Source: an uncultured Spirochaetota bacterium (GTDB lineage Bacteria; Spirochaetota; Spirochaetia; JAFGXN01). Taken from it: 64,000 nucleotides of DNA. Below, in pieces: positions 59,554-64,000 of the stretch (the stretch's first letter is position 1; each line of letters begins with the position of its first letter). The position numbers and the translations under genes are program-made. The notes beneath the pieces were generated by a model. It did not search any database. It was not told where the DNA came from and worked only from the letters and a program-made list of their open reading frames with translations. The DNA lies in the NCBI GenBank assembly GCA_944388995.1, contig CALXKN010000001.1:248001-312000 (forward strand). Direction: 5' to 3'.

Positions 59554-61672
59554 ATTGATGCGAAAACCGCTCGTTGATTTTTCGGCACAGCTCCCGCGTT
59601 TCACTCTTCAGCTGCCGCAAAAAAACGTCGTCTTCGAATTTTCCTAAAACTGCAGCCGCTTCTTCTTTCGTTCGGTAAACCGACCGCCGAAAAACGTCGC
59701 TGAAATCTTTTCGCCTCGAATCGGCTGCAGCCCGGTAAACGCTTTCGGCCGCTTCAAGCGCCTCCGTTTTGACCGCCTCCCGTTCCGCCGCCGTCATCTG
59801 TGACAGCGGTTTGCCGTAAAAGCGAACAATGAGCTGTTCGGACATCCTGCATTTTTGTTCCGTATAACGGGCGGCGCATTCGCCGTAAAAGCGGTGCACC
59901 TCTTCCCACCGCGAAAAACGCCCCTCTTTCACCGCCGTTTTCAGCTGTTCGACGTCCGACGCTGTCATCAGCTGACCGCCGGCGTTTTCCCAAGCGCCCG
60001 GCCGCAGCAAATCCTCTTCGCCGGGTCCGGCGGCCGCCTCACTCTCTGAAAGCGTCCGCGCCGCAAACAAAATCACCTGCCGCCTGTAAGCGCGGTACGC
60101 CCGCCCCGGATTGACAATGCGGGCGCCGTAACGTTTTTGAGCGCCGCGATCAAACAGTTCAAACGGTTCCCGCTGCGGATCGAGCAGAAGCATCGTCGGT
60201 TCTTCGCCATCCGACTGCTGCTCAGCCGTCAGTCGTTCCAAACGATCCATCGCTTCAAGCATTTCGGCAACCGTATCGGGAGCGATCGGATCGACTTCCA
60301 AAAACAGCGCCTTTACTCGCCGTTTGTCGCGAGCTGTAAACTTCGATTTGTTGCGGGCGACGGCGTACATATTGGATTCGAACCAAAACGCAGGAAAAAC
60401 TGACAGTTTGTTGTCTTCCTCGACGGAAATCAACGCAAACGGATAACGAATATCCAGCGGATGACGATAACTTCCGCGCGTTGCCAAACAGAACGACGCA
60501 AAACGACTGTTGTGCGTAAATGACGACGACAGTCCCGGCCAAAAACCGCGGCCGGCGATCAATTCGCCGTCGGGACTGCGGGAGTTGTGGTTAGAGCCGG
60601 CCGTCGCACCCGCTGCCAAATTCGACTGTCCCATCACTTCGGCAGCAATCAAAAACGAAGTATTGTGGTGCTGTTCATGGAACGGAAAAATCAGATTGTT
60701 GAGAATTTCACAGCAGGAGACTGTCGAATTAGCTCCGAGAACTGAATGTAAAAGCCGCGCGCCGTATTTTAGGCAGCAGTTGCGTCCCAAAACAAAACGC
60801 ACCGCCGTCGCCTGATAAAAAACGCGGCTTCCGTACCCCATAATGCCGTTGACCATTTCGACGCCCTCTCCGATTTGCGACGGCTCTTCAAATGATGACA
60901 AAACGGTGATGTTTTTTAACTTCAGTGCGCCTTTGATGTAGGCGCCGTCAGTGACCTTGACGTCTTTGATCAACCGCGTGTTTTTGATAACGCATTTTTC
61001 ACCGATGGTTCCGAACTCGTTTTGACGGCGGCTGTGTGCGGCGGTGGTCATTTCAAACAGCCGTTCCTGAAGGCGGACATCTCCACGGAACTGCGACCAA
61101 AGCCAAGCGTCGGCAGTCAGCATTCCTTCAAACGGAAGAACGCGGCGGCCGCCGTTTTCGTTTCTCACATCAATCCAAATGCGCACCGACTCTTCTTCAC
61201 CCTCTTTCACAATGCCGTTTCCGAATTTCGCATGCGGCGTACAACTCATTTCTTCAATATTGAATAAAATCGTCTGTGAACCGATGTCGTAGTTCGAAAG
61301 GTAGCGGACGTTGCGAACGACGCAATGATCACCGATACGGCAGTTTTCGATTCGCGACGCAAAGATGCCGGTTTCTAAATCCAAATCATGAAAATGCAGC
61401 CGCCCTTCCGTCAACCGCCCCACAATCACTGTTCCCAGAAATTCGCAATCGCGGATACGGCCGGCATCAAACGCTCCGTCACGGCTGTCGACAAAAAACG
61501 AGTTTTCGGCGCCGTTTAAAAACCGGTTACCGTTTTTTAAGAGCGTTTCCTTTTCCGCTTCCGTTAAAGGACGGCGGTTCTCAAAAAAACGTTCCGGGAA
61601 AAAGTGCGGCGGACGGGGAAATTCATTCCCGGAAATAAAGACAACGGATTCACCGAAAACATGGCTTGACAT
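59552..61672 (-). CDS. DUF4954-type protein with left-handed beta-helix (hexapeptide-like) core
   Basis: 706 aa. The N-terminal two thirds shows imperfect hexapeptide-like turns (FLGTVIVGRLTEGRLHF, IENCRIGDHCVVRNVRYL, GTIGEKCVIKNTRLIKDVKV, DGAYIKGALKLKNITV) and a family-typical stretch LAAGATAGSNHNSRSPDGEL with GRGFWPGLSSSFTHNSRFASF. I recognise this as the DUF4954 family of spirochaetes and Bacteroidetes, related in fold to sugar acyl/nucleotidyl transferases. The C-terminal ~230 residues are helical and charged. No nucleotidyltransferase signature is present and the function is unknown. AAAGGAAAC precedes the ATG; the tRNA-Val promoter overlaps its start region. Confidence 0.75.
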   Translation of the reverse strand: MSSHVFGESVVFISGNEFPRPPHFFPERFFENRRPLTEAEKETLLKNGNRFLNGAENSFFVDSRDGAFDAGRIRDCEFLGTVIVGRLTEGRLHFHDLDLETGIFASRIENCRIGDHCVVRNVRYLSNYDIGSQTILFNIEEMSCTPHAKFGNGIVKEGEEESVRIWIDVRNENGGRRVLPFEGMLTADAWLWSQFRGDVRLQERLFEMTTAAHSRRQNEFGTIGEKCVIKNTRLIKDVKVTDGAYIKGALKLKNITVLSSFEEPSQIGEGVEMVNGIMGYGSRVFYQATAVRFVLGRNCCLKYGARLLHSVLGANSTVSCCEILNNLIFPFHEQHHNTSFLIAAEVMGQSNLAAGATAGSNHNSRSPDGELIAGRGFWPGLSSSFTHNSRFASFCLATRGSYRHPLDIRYPFALISVEEDNKLSVFPAFWFESNMYAVARNKSKFTARDKRRVKALFLEVDPIAPDTVAEMLEAMDRLERLTAEQQSDGEEPTMLLLDPQREPFELFDRGAQKRYGARIVNPGRAYRAYRRQVILFAARTLSESEAAAGPGEEDLLRPGAWENAGGQLMTASDVEQLKTAVKEGRFSRWEEVHRFYGECAARYTEQKCRMSEQLIVRFYGKPLSQMTAAEREAVKTEALEAAESVYRAAADSRRKDFSDVFRRSVYRTKEEAAAVLGKFEDDVFLRQLKSETRELCRKINERFSHQ

Positions 61673-61694
61673 TCTGTTTCCTTTCTTTTATACT
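61666..61694 (+). promoter_or_regulatory. Promoter of tRNA-Val(CAC)
   Basis: TTGACA (61666-61671), 17-bp spacer, TATACT (61689-61694), expected +1 at 61701, four bases before the tRNA. The -35 box lies on the first codons of the divergent DUF4954 gene. Confidence 0.75.
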
Positions 61695-61704
61695 TGATCT
61701 GTTC

Positions 61705-61778
61705 GGAGGCATAGCTCAGTCGGTCAGAGCGCCTGTTTCACATACAGGAGGTCATAGGTTCAAGTCCTATTGTCTCTA
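61705..61778 (+). tRNA. tRNA-Val (anticodon CAC)
   Basis: 74 nt. Acceptor GGAGGCA/TGTCTCT with two G-T pairs, D-stem GCTC/GAGC, anticodon stem CCTGT/ACAGG with loop TTCACAT (anticodon CAC), T-arm ATAGG-TTCAAGT-CCTAT, discriminator A. CCA is not encoded. The last three bases (CTA) are the complement of the TAG stop codon of the MarR gene on the other strand. No terminator is visible downstream. Confidence 0.93.
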
Positions 61779-62231
61779 TATTTTAACATCGTCAAGAGAA
61801 ATCCGAAGCGCTTTCAGAAAATCTTCGATTAACTCCTGAAACTGATCAAACCGTTCGAGACCAAAACGGTTGCGGGCTTCTTTTTCCATTTCGCGGCCGG
61901 CCAAAATCACCTTTTGCGCCGATTCGACGCCGATTTCTGTCAGCCGGATGATTTTTCCTCTCCTGTCTTCCGTATTAACGTAAAATTCAATCATTCCCCA
62001 TTGTTCGAACTGTTTTAAAACCGAATCGACAAGACGGGACGGCATCAAACGTTCCCTGACTATATCTTTATGCGAACACCGTTCCTGATGATCGTAAATG
62101 TAACTCAGAATAACATATTCATAAAGATTGATTCCGTAACTCCGGCTCCATTCTTCATAAATTCCCAATAATTTAAATAATGAAGAGTGATACGCTTCAA
62201 TCCACGGCGAGGGCTTCTTTTCTTCGGGCAT
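61776..62231 (-). CDS. MarR-family transcriptional regulator
   Basis: 151 aa. Winged-helix MarR fold: YHSSLFKLLGIYEEWSRSYGINLYEYVILSYI, the recognition helix SHKDIVRERLMPSRLVDSVLKQFEQWGMIEF (residues ~52-84) and the wing NTEDRRGKIIRLTEIGVESA. MarR proteins are dimeric, usually repress nearby genes and respond to small ligands; a divergent target is not obvious here. GGAG precedes the ATG. The stop codon is formed by the antisense of the tRNA-Val 3' end, so both overlap by 3 bp. Confidence 0.9.
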   Translation of the reverse strand: MPEEKKPSPWIEAYHSSLFKLLGIYEEWSRSYGINLYEYVILSYIYDHQERCSHKDIVRERLMPSRLVDSVLKQFEQWGMIEFYVNTEDRRGKIIRLTEIGVESAQKVILAGREMEKEARNRFGLERFDQFQELIEDFLKALRISLDDVKI

Positions 62232-62281
62232 ACAATCTCCTTGGAGGTCTCCTTTTAATTTCGGCTGAAAAAAGCGGCGGC

Positions 62282-63250
62282 TTAACGGTTTTCCGCGCGG
62301 CTTTGCAAAGCGCCGGACGGCGGGTCGGGAAAAGCGCCTTTACGGGCGGCGGTTTCCCCCGCAATTTGCACCGCAAAACGGACAATCTCCTCTGTTTCGG
62401 CAACGTCCGCCCCGCGGCGGAACCTTTCCGTTCCGACGGCGGCTGCCCGCGAAAGCGCCGCGGCGGTAAACGAATCGCCGGCGCCGGTTGAGTCGACGCA
62501 CGGATGATCGGAGGCGGGAACAAATCCGCCGCCGCCTTTAACGCGGAAACAGGCTCCTTTCTTCCCCAGCGTAACAAAAACCGCTGCGATACCGCGTTCC
62601 GTCAGCGCGGCGGCCGCTTTTTCGGGAGAGCGTTCGCCGGTCAGCAGAAACGCTTCTACTTCGGAAACTTTGATCATATCAACATAATCAAGAACGGAAA
62701 AAATGCGGGCGCGCGCTTCGTCCGCGGATTTCCAAAGCGCCGGACGGAAATTGGGATCGAAGGAAATCAGGCAGCCGCCGGCTTCGGCTTCTTTCAGCGC
62801 GGCGAAGGTCGCAGAACGGGCCGGTTCGCCGGTCAGAGAAAGGGAACCGAAATGAAAAATGCGGGAATTCCGGATAATCTCTCCGTCGACTTCGTCCGCG
62901 CAGAGGTTCGCGTCGGCGGTCTGTCCGCGGTAAAACGAAAAGCTCCGTTCGCCGTCATCCGAAAGCGAAACCGCCGCAACCGTCGTCGGCAGACGGCCGT
63001 CAAAAACCAAACCCTGCGCAGCGACTCCGCAACGCTCAAGGGTTTTTTTCAGATACAAACCGAAGGCGTCGTTCCCCGCTTTGCCGATAAATGCGCTGCG
63101 CACTCCCAACCGGGCGGCCGCCACCGCCGCGACGTTGGCCGGCGCGCCGCCCGCGCTGACCGTCAGCCGCGGACGTCCGTTTGAATCAAAACCGTCCGGC
63201 AGCAAGTCGACCAAAATCTCGCCGAACGCCGTCAAATCCCACCGCTTCAC
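62282..63250 (-). CDS. PfkB-family carbohydrate kinase, fructokinase-like
   Basis: 322 aa. Ribokinase fold: N-terminal DLTAFGEILVDLLPDG, GGAPANVAAVAAARLGVRSAFIGKAGNDAFG (substrate and Mg region), IISFDPNF-like SFDPNFRPALW, VSEVEAFLLTGE, FVTLGKKGACFRVKG, and the catalytic DSTGAGDSFTAA with the base Asp. It phosphorylates a sugar such as fructose. The start is GTG 63250 with GGAGG 5 nt upstream; the in-frame extension to 63325 lies within bioA and is rejected. It follows bioA directly on the same strand. Confidence 0.9.
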   Translation of the reverse strand: MKRWDLTAFGEILVDLLPDGFDSNGRPRLTVSAGGAPANVAAVAAARLGVRSAFIGKAGNDAFGLYLKKTLERCGVAAQGLVFDGRLPTTVAAVSLSDDGERSFSFYRGQTADANLCADEVDGEIIRNSRIFHFGSLSLTGEPARSATFAALKEAEAGGCLISFDPNFRPALWKSADEARARIFSVLDYVDMIKVSEVEAFLLTGERSPEKAAAALTERGIAAVFVTLGKKGACFRVKGGGGFVPASDHPCVDSTGAGDSFTAAALSRAAAVGTERFRRGADVAETEEIVRFAVQIAGETAARKGAFPDPPSGALQSRAENR

Positions 63251-63251
63251 C

Positions 63252-64000
63252 TTAACCTCCGGAGGGAAGCTCTTCGCACACCGCTTCCCGCGCAAGGGCG
63301 ACAGCCTCTTCGCATTGATTTTCATCGATCACCAACGGCGGATTGAAGTACAATACGTTGCCGAGAGGTCTCAGCAAAAGCCCCTTTTCAACGACGCGGC
63401 GGTAAATTCGGTAACCGATACGTTTTTCAGACGGAAACGGCGCCTTTGTCCTTTTGTCGGCTGTCAGTTCAATGGCGTGAATCAAACCGATATGACGAAT
63501 TTCACCGACATTCGGATGAGATCCCAACGCTTCGTTCAACAGTGCGGTCAGTCGGGGCGCCGTTTCAGCCGCTTGTTCCAAAATTTTATCGCCGCGTAAA
63601 ATATCCTGAACCGCCAGCGCCGCCCGGCAGCCGAGCGGGTTGCCGCTATAAGTGTGCGAATGCATAAATGCCTTGCCTTCATTGTAATCGGCATAAAAAG
63701 CGTCAAACACCGCCTGAGTAGTGACTGTCAACGCCATCGGTAAATAACCGCCGGTGAGGCCTTTTGATAAACACATGATGTCAGGCGTGATTCCGGCGTG
63801 GTCGCAGGCAAACATTTTTCCCGTTCGCCCGAATCCGGTCGCAATTTCATCGGCAATCAGCAGAACGTCGGAACAGTCGCACAGTGCCCGCAGTTTCTTC
63901 AAATACAGCGGCGGATAAATACGCATACCGGCGCTGCCTTGCAGCAGCGGTTCGACAATCACGGCGCACGTCTCTTCGGCATACTGTTCGAAACACCGTT
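63252..64000 (-). CDS. bioA: Adenosylmethionine-8-amino-7-oxononanoate aminotransferase (partial at window edge)
   Basis: About 250 C-terminal codons are present and the 5' part lies beyond the window. Class III PLP aminotransferase features: AVIVEPLLQGSAGM, LLIADEIATGFGRTGKMFACDHAGITPD (cofactor Asp; spans about the first quarter of the fragment), MCLSKGLTGGYLPMALTV with the Schiff-base Lys, FMHSHTYSGNPLGCRAAL, LLRPLGNVLYFNPPLVI. BioA makes DAPA for biotin. The reading frame stays open to base 64000, so the GTG at 63962 is internal. No other biotin gene is in the window. Confidence 0.93.
   Translation of the reverse strand, partial: RCFEQYAEETCAVIVEPLLQGSAGMRIYPPLYLKKLRALCDCSDVLLIADEIATGFGRTGKMFACDHAGITPDIMCLSKGLTGGYLPMALTVTTQAVFDAFYADYNEGKAFMHSHTYSGNPLGCRAALAVQDILRGDKILEQAAETAPRLTALLNEALGSHPNVGEIRHIGLIHAIELTADKRTKAPFPSEKRIGYRIYRRVVEKGLLLRPLGNVLYFNPPLVIDENQCEEAVALAREAVCEELPSGG

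Overview
The window looks like a Gram-negative, outer-membrane bacterium of intermediate GC content, most likely a spirochaete of the Treponema type. I infer this from the many predicted lipoproteins with relaxed lipoboxes, a DUF4954-type protein, GTP-type PEP carboxykinase, an lptC-lptA-lptB-rpoN-hpf-hprK-ptsH cluster, and InlB-repeat/Fn3 surface lipoproteins. No rRNA or marker gene fixes the taxonomy, so this remains an inference.

Layout. 0.2-7.2 kb is a variable defence region: a type II R-M pair on the minus strand, debris of an MmeI-like methylase, a second R-M pair on the plus strand whose endonuclease closely follows the NgoMIV family (predicted GCCGGC), and a frameshifted MATE exporter. 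Two near-identical ~72-bp direct repeats lie at 2483 and 5851. 7.4-19.9 kb is housekeeping: lysC-purB, thrC, pheST, a diguanylate cyclase, a nitroreductase, YjbQ and pckG. A probable ~190-nt small RNA with its own promoter and terminator lies at 19.9-20.1 kb. 20-30 kb holds an aminotransferase, queG, purU and envelope proteins (two SPOR-like, one PEGA-like, one FGE-like), then a glycosyltransferase and a YlqF/RbgA GTPase. 30.4-37.2 kb is the Lpt/RpoN/HPF/HprK/HPr cluster ending in a sensor kinase without a recognisable phosphoacceptor His. 37-41 kb has a CPA1 antiporter, TrmH, DUF2085, an XRE regulator and a hemerythrin. 41-57 kb is a secretome region: an astacin-like metalloprotease, a clostripain-like C11 protease and a papain-fold candidate, all predicted lipoproteins, plus InlB/Fn3 lipoproteins and a relic of htpG. 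57-64 kb holds two sugar kinases, an inositol-phosphatase-family enzyme, DUF4954, tRNA-Pro(GGG), tRNA-Val(CAC), MarR and a partial bioA.

The strongest genome-wide signal is promoter architecture. Almost every promoter I can place has a 17-bp spacer. At six genes (lysC, the PEGA-like gene, ylqF, lptC, a ModF-like ABC ATPase and an FGGY kinase) the -10 box ends 6-8 nt before the start codon, so the expected transcription start falls on or within one base of the start codon and no Shine-Dalgarno (SD) sequence is present. This suggests leaderless mRNAs, alongside many ordinary SD-led genes. The AT-rich protease genes (43.7-46.6 and 55.0-56.3 kb) and the R-M region differ visibly in composition from their neighbours and are probably acquired. 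Non-coding stretches over 300 bp are 5384-5850 (repeat debris and a GC-rich element), 19844-20174 (terminator and small RNA) and 46629-47078 (two promoters and the htpG relic). I see no gene in bases 1-170.
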